From contig CAJTPO010000042.1 in the NCBI GenBank assembly GCA_910578115.1, forward strand, positions 1 to 40,995: a DNA stretch of 40,995 nt, read 5' to 3'. The notes under the pieces are model-generated. The model was given only the letters and a program-made list of their open reading frames with translations, did no database searches and was not told where the DNA came from. The position numbers were made by a program, and so were the translations under genes. The stretch comes from an uncultured Lachnospiraceae bacterium (GTDB lineage Bacteria > Bacillota > Clostridia > Lachnospirales > Lachnospiraceae). This document shows positions 22,954 to 32,178 of this stretch, piece by piece (positions within the stretch are counted from its first letter, which is position 1; each line of letters opens with the position of its first letter).

Positions 22954-25359
22954 ATGGGTAAATGCGATAAGATTCGTAAGTTTATATATCCGGCCGCGAA
23001 TACGGCCATTCGTATTCTGCTGCTGGTGATCACGGCAGGACTGTATCTGCAGAGTATGTTCAGCACCAGTTTCATCGGCTGGATCGAGGGGGAAGACGGG
23101 GGCCGGCAGGAGAGAACATTGAATATTGCGGATTATCCGTGGAAACATCTGCTTGTGTTTGTGCTGTTTACTCTGTTGGGGGTCGTATTGTATCGTGTAT
23201 ATGCAGCTTTTGTTAAATACAGACAAAAGGGTGACACGGCGCAGACATTCACAGAGCCGGAGGGCAGGATCTGTGCCGGAAGCGGCAGGCAGCATGTGTT
23301 GTGGATCTTAAGTGTCGTGGTGCTGTTGATGGGAACGATCTGGGTGCTGGCGACGCAGCTTGTGCCGGGGTCTGATCCGGCAAAGGTGTTTGCCATTGCC
23401 ATGCAGTGGCGACGGGGAGATTTCTCATCCTATGCGGAAGGCGGTTATCTGTTCCGCTATCCTTTTCAGGCGGGTATTATCCTGTTCTATTATCTATTGT
23501 CATTTCTGTTCGGTGTTGACAACTATATTGGACCGCAGTTTGTCAATGTGCTTGCGCTGGCGGCCATCTATGTACTGCTGGCGAAACTGTCAGGACTGTT
23601 CTGGAAGAAGGACAGGGCGCTTCCGGCCATCGTGTATGCTGCGCTGATCCTTTGGGTGCCCTTATCCTTCTATGTAACCTATTTGTATGGCATTCTTCCG
23701 GGAATGGCTCTGTCCCTGGAGGCGGTATACTGTGCAGCCAGGTATATCGACACCGGGAAATACCGGTATATTCTGCCCGCGTGCATCTGCATGGGACTGG
23801 CGACGGTGATTAAGATGAATTGTCTGATCTACATGATCGCCATAGTCTGTTTTCTGTTCTACGATGCGGTTGAGTCTGTGTTTGCAGGGATTGGCGCTCA
23901 TTCAGACAGGAAAGCGGAAAATGGTCTGAAGCGTTTCGACGCTGGAAAATCCTGGAAAAGGTGTCTGGTATCCCTTTCAATGATCGTGCTTATGGGACTG
24001 AGTGTGGCCGGGTGTAACAGGGTGTCCGAACGCTGGGTGGAACATCTGTCGGGATATAAGGCGGGGGACGGGGAGGCGATGCTTTCCTGGGTTGTTATGG
24101 GGCTGCAGGAAACACCGTTGGGACCGGGAGGTTACAGCGGCTATATTGCAGAGATCTTTCTGCGATATGAGTATGATACGGAGAAGATCAAGGCGGCGTC
24201 GGCGGCGGATATCAAGAAGATTGTGACAAGAATGTCAGAAAATATACTGGATGACGGTGTGACTTTTTTTGCACGCAAGAATGCTTTTCAGTGGAACGAT
24301 CCCACCTTTATCAGTCTGGACCGGACTCGCGGAAGGATGCCGGCAACGGAGGTACCGGCGTTTGCAGTCAGTTTGATCGAAGGCCGGGGCAGTGTGGTAC
24401 TCTCGGTCATTCTGAATTATGCGCAGACGCTGCTGCTTTTGGGAGCACTGCTGTATGTGTTGTTTCACTGGAGCAGCAGAAATCTTTATGAGCTGATGGG
24501 AGCGGTGGTTTTTCTGGGCGGCTATCTGTTTCATTTTGTATGGGAATCCAGTGCTTCCTACACCATTCCGTACTTCGTTGTTCTGATTCCCTATGCGGTC
24601 AAAGGGCTGGCAGACTGGATCAGATATGCGGTCAGGGTGCCGTCTTATGTAAGGCAGTACAGGAATGATAAGACGGGAATTGTGGCCGTCATGCGGCGCG
24701 GCAGAGTGCTGGTGGGCTGTGGTGCTGCCGGGCTGGTGCTTCTGGCTTTGTTTGGCAGGACGAATCTTTTCCGGAATACGATCGCTCTGAATGACGGAGA
24801 AACCGCGTACCGGCAGTTCTACCATGAGGATGGCGATGTCGGCTATCTGGAAAACAGGGCGGCACAGGCTGATATGGCAGGAATCTCAGACGGCTGCTAT
24901 TATCTGTCGCCATACATGGATCGTCAGACAGCCGTAGTGGAAGAGGAAGGAAAAGTGACGACGGTGTCACTCGCGACGGCGCCATCAGAACTGACAGACG
25001 CGTCAGAGACGGTGAAAGGAGCGCGGCATGTGCAGGACATGGCACATAAGATCCTGTTGAATAACAGGAAAGCGTCCGATTCGGAGGCGGCCGGGATCAG
25101 TATGCGGTTTCGCAGCAATGAGCAGGTGCTGGCGGTCAGGATGGAGAATGGCGTGACGGAGCTGGACATTTATCTGGATGACGGTATGAATATGTTTTAT
25201 GAGCCGGGAGGAGATGTTTTCTATCAATGGAATTTCAGACCGGCGGAGGAAGGCGGTTATTATATTGTGATAAACGGTATGGCGCTGACCTGGAGAGGTG
25301 GGGAAGTGACGCTGGAGGAACTGGTCAGGAGTGAGGAGCAAAGATGGGTGCTGCAGTAA
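22954..25359 (+). CDS. Large GT-C-like membrane glycosyltransferase with ricin-like C-terminus
   Basis: 801 residues; the start is fixed by GAAAGGAAAAG upstream. The N-terminal 600 residues contain about a dozen hydrophobic segments. The first large outside loop has the GT39/PMT-like layout: PGSDPAKVFAIAMQW, with an acidic residue at the expected catalytic position, then FRYPFQAGI. After the last membrane segment (near LVLLALFGRTN), about 200 residues lie outside. This tail has Q-x-W style motifs, YQWNFRP followed by GGYYIVING and then EEQRWVL, suggesting a ricin-type beta-trefoil carbohydrate-binding domain; this is inference from pattern. It probably transfers a sugar from a polyprenyl-phosphate donor to a surface glycan or protein. 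Its stop lies 16 bases inside the next gene, so the two are coupled. Confidence 0.78.
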   Translation: MGKCDKIRKFIYPAANTAIRILLLVITAGLYLQSMFSTSFIGWIEGEDGGRQERTLNIADYPWKHLLVFVLFTLLGVVLYRVYAAFVKYRQKGDTAQTFTEPEGRICAGSGRQHVLWILSVVVLLMGTIWVLATQLVPGSDPAKVFAIAMQWRRGDFSSYAEGGYLFRYPFQAGIILFYYLLSFLFGVDNYIGPQFVNVLALAAIYVLLAKLSGLFWKKDRALPAIVYAALILWVPLSFYVTYLYGILPGMALSLEAVYCAARYIDTGKYRYILPACICMGLATVIKMNCLIYMIAIVCFLFYDAVESVFAGIGAHSDRKAENGLKRFDAGKSWKRCLVSLSMIVLMGLSVAGCNRVSERWVEHLSGYKAGDGEAMLSWVVMGLQETPLGPGGYSGYIAEIFLRYEYDTEKIKAASAADIKKIVTRMSENILDDGVTFFARKNAFQWNDPTFISLDRTRGRMPATEVPAFAVSLIEGRGSVVLSVILNYAQTLLLLGALLYVLFHWSSRNLYELMGAVVFLGGYLFHFVWESSASYTIPYFVVLIPYAVKGLADWIRYAVRVPSYVRQYRNDKTGIVAVMRRGRVLVGCGAAGLVLLALFGRTNLFRNTIALNDGETAYRQFYHEDGDVGYLENRAAQADMAGISDGCYYLSPYMDRQTAVVEEEGKVTTVSLATAPSELTDASETVKGARHVQDMAHKILLNNRKASDSEAAGISMRFRSNEQVLAVRMENGVTELDIYLDDGMNMFYEPGGDVFYQWNFRPAEEGGYYIVINGMALTWRGGEVTLEELVRSEEQRWVLQ

Positions 25360-27731
25360 AAGAGAAGAAGGATATTGGCTACCGGGTTTTTCTGGCAGGG
25401 CTGGCGATCGTTCTGTTGGTACTGTCACGCTATGTCGTTAACGGAGAGCCGGTGGACGTCAGAAGTGATGAGGCGGAGATAACGACTGCGCTGCCGTTGT
25501 ATGATGGGATCGAAATCCGGCAGCCGCTTCATATCACGGAGGAAATGAACTGGCGGCAGGGATATTACGCGCTTTTCTTTGCAGAGTGTGACAGGAACAG
25601 CATAGGTCAGCTCATCTGCACGCTGGAACAGGGGGCGGAGCCTGGCAGTGTAGAGATCGAGCTGCGGGAGATGGAACAGGGAGCGTGGCTGAGGCTTGGG
25701 GAGTCTGCCTTTGGGAAATTGGAAGGCGGAGAAGCCGTTCTGCATATTCGAACCAGGCATGTGGCCGAGGGAGAACTTGCGGTTGCAGCGGGGCCGGATT
25801 ATTATGGATTCGGTGTTGTGGATTACAACGGTACGAGACAGGAAGTGACGCTGGCGCAGGCATATCACTATCATATTACGGGGATGGAATATGCGGTAAG
25901 GCTGCTGTGTTTCGGTGTGGTGGCATTGTGTATGGCCGGGCTGGCGCTGCTTATACCCGGCAGGAGAATCGGAGAGAGCAGGAAATGTCTCATCTCTTTC
26001 GGGATCATGACGGTGATGTTTATGGCGGTGCTCTATCTTTTGGACAGTTCCCTGTATCTGGAACCCACATACGCGGAAGCGGTGACGAACTTTCTGCAGT
26101 ATGCGAGAGGTGAGCGGCTTGTAACAAATCTGCTGATGGCGGATGCGGGGTATCTTCCGCTTCTTCCACGTCTGATCACGTTATTTTATATAAAGGTGCT
26201 GCGGCTGCCGTCAGAGTATGCGCTGTATTTTATGCAGACGGTGGCATGTCTGCTCTGCAGCATGATCTGGGCCTTTTTTGTACTGCATCCCTTTCATGAA
26301 TTCATGCGGCTATCCAACAGGATCCTCTGGTGTATGCTGGTGATGCTGTCATGCTTCTGCGAGGAGACGCTGTTTTTTACCAATCATGCCTATTGGGGAA
26401 TCTACCTGCTGCTTCTCCTGCTGGTGGTGGATCTGGAACGATTTCCGGGCTGGATCTATACGGGGCTGCTGGGGATGAGTGCGCTGATCTGTTTATCGAA
26501 AGGCACATACGTGATCATGCTGCCGCTGATGATCCTGTATCTGGTCTTCTTTCGCAGAAGTGTTGGGAAACGTGACAGGATATTTGCCTTTGTGGTGGGG
26601 GCGGCCTCCTTACTGCAGCTTCTGTATTCTTTCGGCGGACAGGGGGACGGAGGCATTTGGATCGATACGGCGGCCGGAGAGGGCGGACAGCTGGGCCACT
26701 GGTTTCGGCTGGCGGGCAGAGTGTTTGTGGAGTTTGGTGCTTATCTTCTGGCTCCGGCGGGGAGAGCTGTGCAGCATATACCGGGACCGGTTTTTCTGTT
26801 GGGTCTGGCGGTATTTGTCTTTCTGACAGCGGGATTTACGGGAATGGTACTGTTGCCCTTGATAAAAGGGAAGGCTATAGACAGGCGGAGAGCGGCATTC
26901 TATACGGTGGTGATATTTCAACTGATGGTATCGGCTTTTTATCTCGTGACGGTCAAGCAGGTTCCGGCCGTCTGGAAGGATATGGGGCAGATCGGGTTTC
27001 AGCAGATGGGGCATAAGTATGAGATCTTTTCCAACATGGGATTCTATATGCTGCTGCTGACGGCGGGCGGTCTGTGCGGACAGAATAAGACGGGGGTGGA
27101 ATTCAAGACGGCGGACGTGTATCAGAGGAGATGGCAGACCGGCTTTGTACGCGGACTTTTCGGACGGTATGGTGTTGTGGCGTTGTTGTGCGCATTCTGT
27201 GTGACGAATCCTGTCATGAGGCTGTCCGGCTGGGCGGATGCGGCGGTCTCGGACAGCCGGGTGTATGCGAAGGATATCAATACAGGATGGTGGGAATGCA
27301 GGGAGATGCTTGCGGAGAGTGCATTTTTCATTCCGGTACGGGCCGATCATTGGGGATACAGCAGTAATGTTACGGTATATCAGGTGGGAACGGATATTTA
27401 CTTCGAGGAGGCTCCCTGTGTGAATCTGGAAGAGACGGCGGACGGCTATCACAGTATGTATACGCTGCCGAAAGGGGAACATGGACAGAAGGTGCTGGAG
27501 GTGATGATTGAGCGTCCGGCGCGGATCGATTTGTCGGTGTGCCGGGCGCAGCTGCTGGACGCGGAGGGCAGTATTCTTGCCGAGGCGGAGCAGATTGGCG
27601 GCGGCAGATATAAGAAGTGTCTGTTCCGCTTTGCGCAGCCGGCAGACGGAGCGGAGACGATACGGTTTGTGGATGGGAACGGACAAACCGTATATTATAA
27701 GGATTATATTGCGTGGGTCTGCGCATGGTAG
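25344..27731 (+). CDS. Large polytopic membrane protein, putative glycosyltransferase or surface-glycan partner
   Basis: 795 residues from ATG 25344, preceded by a GAGGAG site inside the previous coding region. A signal-anchor segment (about 12-30) is followed by an outside beta-rich domain (about 35-185). Then come about ten membrane segments (about 190-630) and a C-terminal outside beta-rich domain. The first loop after the beta domain contains SSLYLEPTYAEAVTNFLQYARGE written in the order Y, E, A typical of such loops, but I see no certain catalytic motif. No family is assigned. The overlap with the GT-C-like gene implies a shared job, perhaps as acceptor recognition or a second transferase. 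The next gene is convergent. Confidence 0.65.
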   Translation: MGAAVKEKKDIGYRVFLAGLAIVLLVLSRYVVNGEPVDVRSDEAEITTALPLYDGIEIRQPLHITEEMNWRQGYYALFFAECDRNSIGQLICTLEQGAEPGSVEIELREMEQGAWLRLGESAFGKLEGGEAVLHIRTRHVAEGELAVAAGPDYYGFGVVDYNGTRQEVTLAQAYHYHITGMEYAVRLLCFGVVALCMAGLALLIPGRRIGESRKCLISFGIMTVMFMAVLYLLDSSLYLEPTYAEAVTNFLQYARGERLVTNLLMADAGYLPLLPRLITLFYIKVLRLPSEYALYFMQTVACLLCSMIWAFFVLHPFHEFMRLSNRILWCMLVMLSCFCEETLFFTNHAYWGIYLLLLLLVVDLERFPGWIYTGLLGMSALICLSKGTYVIMLPLMILYLVFFRRSVGKRDRIFAFVVGAASLLQLLYSFGGQGDGGIWIDTAAGEGGQLGHWFRLAGRVFVEFGAYLLAPAGRAVQHIPGPVFLLGLAVFVFLTAGFTGMVLLPLIKGKAIDRRRAAFYTVVIFQLMVSAFYLVTVKQVPAVWKDMGQIGFQQMGHKYEIFSNMGFYMLLLTAGGLCGQNKTGVEFKTADVYQRRWQTGFVRGLFGRYGVVALLCAFCVTNPVMRLSGWADAAVSDSRVYAKDINTGWWECREMLAESAFFIPVRADHWGYSSNVTVYQVGTDIYFEEAPCVNLEETADGYHSMYTLPKGEHGQKVLEVMIERPARIDLSVCRAQLLDAEGSILAEAEQIGGGRYKKCLFRFAQPADGAETIRFVDGNGQTVYYKDYIAWVCAW

Positions 27732-27743
27732 GCAGACACTTTC

Positions 27744-27775
27744 GTGTCCCGGAAGCGTTATCGCCCGCGGGACAC
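27744..27775. other. Hairpin between convergent genes
   Basis: GTGTCCCG (27744-27751) pairs with CGGGACAC (27768-27775) across a 16-base loop, in the 65-base gap between two convergent genes. The position suits a bidirectional transcription stop, but no adjacent T-tract is seen on either strand. Confidence 0.4.
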
Positions 27776-27796
27776 CTGCATTGCCTTACCTTGTTT

Positions 27797-28807
27797 TTAC
27801 AGCAGCAGCCTGAACAGAAAGGGAAGCCGGTGCCGTATGCAGAGTGCGTAAAGCCGGTTGTGGAGTCCGGCGATGTCCCGGACCGGAACGGCCCGGAAGG
27901 CGTCCATGATGTACGGATTCCTGCATTCTGCAAGGAAGAGCTGTCTGAAATTGCCGGATTTTCGCCGTATTGTCTTAAATACGGGTGCAAAAGTTAACAG
28001 ACTCTGATAGACAAAGAAATACTGCAGCTGCTTCTGTATGGAAGGAAAAGCAGCCGAATCGATAAACTGTTCGTAGGTTTCGAACATGGTATGGTTCTCG
28101 GACAACCGCTTTGTGTTCATCTGATGGCAGAGGGAACGTGGATTGCTTCGGTAGTAGTAGAAGGCTTCGTCACAGAAATATACACTGGAAGCTTCCAGCA
28201 TACAGGGATAGGTGATCAGGCCGTCCTCTCCCACGATAATGCTGTTGGGAAGTCGGAACAGGTATTTCTCCAGGAGGTCGCGCCGAAACAGCTTGTTCCA
28301 CAGGTTGGGGGCGACACCGAACACAAAATAAGTGCCAAAATAGATCATGTTGGGATAGACGGTTTCAGCCAACTGTTCTTTAGAGTAGAAACCTGCAGGA
28401 AAAGGAATGTTGCAGTCCTTTTGACTGCGTGGCATGACCGCCGTGAAATTGCAGTGGACGATGTCAGCGTCGGTTTCGCGGGCAGCAGTACACATTCGGC
28501 CGTACATGTCCGGGGAGACCCAGTCGTCGCTGTCTACGAAAGCGATGTACTGCCCGCGGCTTACACGGAAACCTTTCTGCCGGGTAGCGGTATGGCCGCA
28601 GTTGGCCTGATGGAAACAGCGGATTCTCGGATGCGCCGCTGCATATTGGTCACAGAGAACCGGGGAATCGTCTGTGGAGCCGTCATCGATCAGAATGATC
28701 TCATAATCTGTGAAGTTCTGTGCAAGAACACTGTCGAGACAGTAGGACAGATATTTGTCGGTGTTATAAACAGGTATGATGATGCTTAAAAAGGGTTTGT
28801 CAGCCAT
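27797..28807 (-). CDS. GT2-family glycosyltransferase
   Basis: About 336 residues. The start at 28807 (MADKPFLSIIIPVYN) has AGAGGAAA six bases upstream; a longer frame to 28876 lacks a site. The GT-A features are IIPVYNTDKYL, LIDDGSTDDS (39-48) and the metal-binding VDSDDWVSPD (91-100), as in EpsJ-like exopolysaccharide transferases. The C-terminal 120 residues contain aromatic-rich helices, YYYRSNPRSLCHQMN and later a hydrophobic stretch, compatible with membrane association. It is transcribed against its neighbours from its own promoter and diverges from the GT4 gene. The donor and acceptor sugars are unknown. Confidence 0.88.
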   Translation of the reverse strand: MADKPFLSIIIPVYNTDKYLSYCLDSVLAQNFTDYEIILIDDGSTDDSPVLCDQYAAAHPRIRCFHQANCGHTATRQKGFRVSRGQYIAFVDSDDWVSPDMYGRMCTAARETDADIVHCNFTAVMPRSQKDCNIPFPAGFYSKEQLAETVYPNMIYFGTYFVFGVAPNLWNKLFRRDLLEKYLFRLPNSIIVGEDGLITYPCMLEASSVYFCDEAFYYYRSNPRSLCHQMNTKRLSENHTMFETYEQFIDSAAFPSIQKQLQYFFVYQSLLTFAPVFKTIRRKSGNFRQLFLAECRNPYIMDAFRAVPVRDIAGLHNRLYALCIRHRLPFLFRLLL

Positions 28808-28847
28808 GGTTATTTCCTCTTTTCTATAGACGGGAGCTACTTGTCTT

Positions 28848-28876
28848 ATTGTATCGTGTCCGGTAAAATTTAGCAA
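28848..28876 (-). promoter_or_regulatory. Promoter of the reverse GT2 gene
   Basis: On the reverse strand, TTGCTA (28871-28876), a 17-base spacer, and TACAAT (28848-28853). The transcript would start about 35 bases before the ATG. No equally good forward promoter for the divergent GT4 gene is visible in the 192-base gap. Confidence 0.5.
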
Positions 28877-28999
28877 GCGCCGGATGCGTTACGGTTCGCG
28901 GCCTGATGCAGTTGGTTAAGCCGGACGTGCCTGTCGCTTTATGTTTCTTCTTCGGAAGTAAATCGTAATTGCAAAGCAGTAATCATAACAGGAAAGGGT

Positions 29000-30061
29000 T
29001 TGGGAATAGTATTGAAGATTGTATTTATAATTCCGAATATGACGGGCGGTGGTACGGAACGGGTCATCTCTCTTTTGTCGGATGAATATGTGCGTCGAGG
29101 CCATGAAGTGGCCATCATGCAGTTTGCAGGGTATGAACATGCCTATGAATTGAACAGGCAGGTGGAAGATTTCAGTGTTGCACCCCGGTCAAAGGGAAAC
29201 CCGTTTATCATGCTGCGAAAGTTGATCAACATGCGGCGGTATTTCAGGAAAAACCCCGACTGCCGGATCTTTGCATTCTGCGTCATGGGAGCGGTCTATG
29301 CGGCGGCGACTACATGGGGGATGAAGCGATATCTGCTGGTGGCGGAGCGCAACAGCCCGGACAGCTGCAACATTAAGAAGCTGCGGAACTGGGCATATAG
29401 ACGAGCAGACAGAATCACCTTCCAGACGGAGGACGGGATCGGTTATTTTCCGCAGGATATAGCAGCGAAAGCAGTGGTAATCCCCAATCCGGTGGATGCT
29501 TCCGTGCCGGAGAGATATGTGGGTCAAAGGAACAAAAGCGTCGTCACGGTGGGAAGACTGCATAAGCAGAAGAACCATGCGCTGCTGCTGAATGCTTTTG
29601 CAGATTTTTCCGCGGAGTTTCCCGATTATGTACTGCACGTATACGGGCAGGGAGAGCTGGAAGAGACACTCAAGAGGCAGGCGGAGGCACTGCGGATAGC
29701 GGATCGGGTGGTATGGCATGGTTTCTGTGAGAATGTCAGGGAACAGATCAGAGATGCAGGCATGTTCGTTCTGTCCTCCGATTTCGAGGGAATCTCCAAT
29801 TCCATGCTGGAGGCGCTGGCCATGGGCATTCCGACAGTTTCTACGGACTGTCCCATCGGCGGCGCGAGAATCTACATGGAAGATTCGGTAAGCGGTCTGC
29901 TCGTCCCTACGGGAGACAGGCAGGCACTGGCCGGGGCCATGTGCAGGATCGCGTCGGATCCGGTGCTGACAGAGAGGTTGTCTGTGAATGCCGCCGGGAT
30001 TCGGGAGAAATATTCGCTGGCCAGAATAGCGGAAGAATTTCTGAGGGCGGCAGACATTTAG
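29000..30061 (+). CDS. GT4-family glycosyltransferase
   Basis: 353 residues from TTG 29000, with AGGA six bases upstream; TTG 29012 (MKIVFIIPN) is a family-like alternative. The retaining GT-B fold is shown by the N-terminal NMTGGGTERVISLLSDE with its glycine-rich acceptor loop, VVTVGRLHKQKNHALLL at the start of the donor domain, and the E-x7-E pair E263 and E271 in DFEGISNSMLEALAMG, followed by PTVSTDCPIGG. Such enzymes add a hexose or N-acetylhexosamine from UDP- or GDP-sugars to lipid-linked repeat units in the cytoplasm. A GT2 gene follows 51 bases later in the same direction. Confidence 0.9.
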   Translation: MGIVLKIVFIIPNMTGGGTERVISLLSDEYVRRGHEVAIMQFAGYEHAYELNRQVEDFSVAPRSKGNPFIMLRKLINMRRYFRKNPDCRIFAFCVMGAVYAAATTWGMKRYLLVAERNSPDSCNIKKLRNWAYRRADRITFQTEDGIGYFPQDIAAKAVVIPNPVDASVPERYVGQRNKSVVTVGRLHKQKNHALLLNAFADFSAEFPDYVLHVYGQGELEETLKRQAEALRIADRVVWHGFCENVREQIRDAGMFVLSSDFEGISNSMLEALAMGIPTVSTDCPIGGARIYMEDSVSGLLVPTGDRQALAGAMCRIASDPVLTERLSVNAAGIREKYSLARIAEEFLRAADI

Positions 30062-30112
30062 ACGGATTGGGTTCCTGCGGATGAGAAATGCGGAAGGGAA
30101 AGGATTACTGCT

Positions 30113-31060
30113 ATGGGCGACGGGATTAAGGATCTCAAGGAGGATTTACGGAGAGAGGAGACAGCGGGCAGCATTACCATTATCACCCCCGCATACAACA
30201 GGGCCAAACTGCTGCCGCGGCTGTATGAGAGCTTACTGCACCAGAGTGTCCGGGACTTTGCGTGGCTTGTCGTAGACGACGGCAGCACTGATGATACGGA
30301 GCGCCTGATCCGGGAATACTGCGGGCAGGGCAGGATCAGGATTGCCTATGTGAAGCAGCCGAATGCAGGCAAGCACACGGCACTCAACCGGGGGATAGCC
30401 GGCATACGGTCGGAGCTGACTTTTATAGTGGACAGTGACGATTATCTGCCCGGGAATGCCGTCGAGATCATTCTTTCCTACCATCGGAAATATAAAGATA
30501 CGCCGGGGATATGCGGCTACAGCTTCCTGCGCTGCCACCAGGACGGACGGGTCAACACGGCCCTGTTTCCGGAGAACGAGAAGATCTCCACTTATCTGGA
30601 AAGCAGGATCAACGGCGCCATCGGCGGCGACAAGGCGGAGGTTTTCTTCACCGATATTTTAAAGCGGTATCCGTTCCCGGTGTTTGCCGGGGAGAAGTAT
30701 ATGCCGGAGGATGTGGTGTGGATGCAGATGTCCGGCCCGTATCAGATGGTGCATATCAATGAGAATGTATATATCTGTGATTATCTGGAAGACGGACTCA
30801 CCAGAACCGGACGCAGGATGAAGATACATTCGCCCAGGGGAATGGTGCTGCGCTCGGAAATCTATCTCAATAACAGGGATACCTGCTTTAAAGTCAAATG
30901 TAAGATGATGCTTCTCTATCTCATATACGGCCGGTTTGCGGGCTGCCGTGGAAAAGAGCTTTTCAGGCGGGTGCACGATAAGGGGCTGTGGATTGTCTGC
31001 CAGATACCGGCTTTGATGCTGTATCTGTCCTGGAAGAGGAAGTATGGTAAGGATATGTAA
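30113..31060 (+). CDS. GT2-family glycosyltransferase
   Basis: 315 residues from ATG 30113, with AAAGGA eight bases upstream. GT-A motifs are present: IITPAYNRAKLLPRL (23-37), VVDDGSTDDT (53-62) and the metal-binding VDSDDYLPGN (106-115), then the PEDVVWMQMSG region before the catalytic helix, as in many capsule transferases. The C-terminus, DKGLWIVCQIPALMLYLSW, is an amphipathic or membrane-associated helix. It is probably co-transcribed with the upstream GT4 gene. The substrate is unknown. Confidence 0.88.
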   Translation: MGDGIKDLKEDLRREETAGSITIITPAYNRAKLLPRLYESLLHQSVRDFAWLVVDDGSTDDTERLIREYCGQGRIRIAYVKQPNAGKHTALNRGIAGIRSELTFIVDSDDYLPGNAVEIILSYHRKYKDTPGICGYSFLRCHQDGRVNTALFPENEKISTYLESRINGAIGGDKAEVFFTDILKRYPFPVFAGEKYMPEDVVWMQMSGPYQMVHINENVYICDYLEDGLTRTGRRMKIHSPRGMVLRSEIYLNNRDTCFKVKCKMMLLYLIYGRFAGCRGKELFRRVHDKGLWIVCQIPALMLYLSWKRKYGKDM

Positions 31061-31109
31061 AGGGGGAGCCGTAGTACGGTTTTTTTATATCGCTATTATG
31101 GAAAGAATT

Positions 31110-31118
31110 TGGTATAAT
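31110..31118 (+). promoter_or_regulatory. Extended -10 promoter for the GT8 gene
   Basis: TGGTATAAT at 31110-31118 is a consensus extended -10 element; no good -35 is seen. A T-run at 31080-31086 after a short CCGT/ACGG stem may end the upstream transcript, though the stem is only four pairs. The gap between the two transferase genes holds nothing else. Confidence 0.5.
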
Positions 31119-31168
31119 GGAAATGCTGGTAATACAAAGGAAAGAATTCAGGGAGTTCCGATGAGGAT

Positions 31169-32113
31169 ATGTATATTGACATAGCTTTTTGTTTTGACCA
31201 TAATCTGATCAGGCAGGTGCAGGTGGCGGTGGCATCTTTGCTGGACTGTATTGTGACGGATCATGTTCATTACCATATCTACTGTATTTGTACGGAAGCA
31301 GCGTCACAGGTGGAAGGCAGGCTGCGGCAGATCGTGGAGCGGCGGGACGGAGAGTCCGTGCTTACCGTTAAAGTGGTGGATAATTTATATGAAAATGCCT
31401 ATGAGGTCAGGGGGATTTCGACGGGAGCCTATCTGCGGCTGATGCTTCACAGACTGCTTCCCGATGTGGACAGAATCCTCTATGCGGATATTGACGTGCT
31501 GTTTCGGGAAGAACTGGCGAGACTGTGGGAAGTGGATCTGTCGGATCATATACTGGCTGCGGTGAAAGGTATGGTAAACTGTGCCGATAAGTGGGAGTGG
31601 AACAGCGACAGAGCTTACTGGCATTGTCTGGAAGATATGAAAGGCAACTATATTAATTCAGGTGTGCTCCTTTTGAATCTGGCACAGATACGCAGAAGGA
31701 ATCTGGAAGAAGCGTGGAACCGGTGGGCGCAGGAGAAGCTGTATTATCAGGATCAGGATATTCTGAATCTCACCTGTAAAGGAGAGATCGTGTATCTTCC
31801 GCTGAAATATAACTGTTTTGCCTATATAGGGGAGGAAGATCACGCAACTCTGATCAGAGAGGGCATCTTTACAGAGGGAGAGTGCAGGGAGGCGGTGGAA
31901 CATCCGGTGATCATTCATTATGCCGGGGACAAGCCGTGGAAGCGCTATGATACGAATCTGGGATATCTATGGTGGGATTATGTGAAGTCACAGCCTGATC
32001 TGAAAGATCTGTTTGATGAGACTGCCGCGAGGCGGAATCATGGACCGACTCTTAGGGAACGCGCGGTGCGGAAACTGAAAAGAATGGTGAAAAGAAGCAC
32101 GGAAATAGAGTAA
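31169..32113 (+). CDS. GT8-family glycosyltransferase (LgtC/GspA type)
   Basis: 314 residues. It is a retaining GT-A enzyme of the galactosyl- or glucosyltransferase family 8. Diagnostic features are the N-terminal IDIAFCFDHNL, STGAYLRLMLHRLLP, the metal-binding DID at 107-109 in RILYADIDVLF, YINSGVLLLNL, DQDILN, and the late IIHYAGDKPWKRY that supplies the second metal-binding histidine. ATG 31169 has GAGGA almost directly adjacent, so initiation may be weak or start from an overlapping seven-codon frame at 31161. The basic C-terminal tail (RKLKRMVKR) probably binds the membrane surface. It precedes ugd by 65 bases. Confidence 0.92.
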   Translation: MYIDIAFCFDHNLIRQVQVAVASLLDCIVTDHVHYHIYCICTEAASQVEGRLRQIVERRDGESVLTVKVVDNLYENAYEVRGISTGAYLRLMLHRLLPDVDRILYADIDVLFREELARLWEVDLSDHILAAVKGMVNCADKWEWNSDRAYWHCLEDMKGNYINSGVLLLNLAQIRRRNLEEAWNRWAQEKLYYQDQDILNLTCKGEIVYLPLKYNCFAYIGEEDHATLIREGIFTEGECREAVEHPVIIHYAGDKPWKRYDTNLGYLWWDYVKSQPDLKDLFDETAARRNHGPTLRERAVRKLKRMVKRSTEIE

Positions 32114-32178
32114 ACAGGAAAGGGGCCAAAGCTGCCGGGAACGCGTGGCGGCGGATGGAGAAAGGGGCTTGAAGAGAG

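Noticed and set aside
26610..27686. 358-codon reverse-strand ORF
   Set aside because: Antisense to the 795-residue membrane protein; no recognisable family and biased composition.
28091..28789. 232-codon forward ORF
   Set aside because: Antisense to the reverse GT2 gene, which carries full family motifs and a good ribosome site.
31072..31086. Strong intrinsic terminator before the GT8 gene
   Set aside because: A T-run is present but the stem is only about four pairs; too weak to call on its own.
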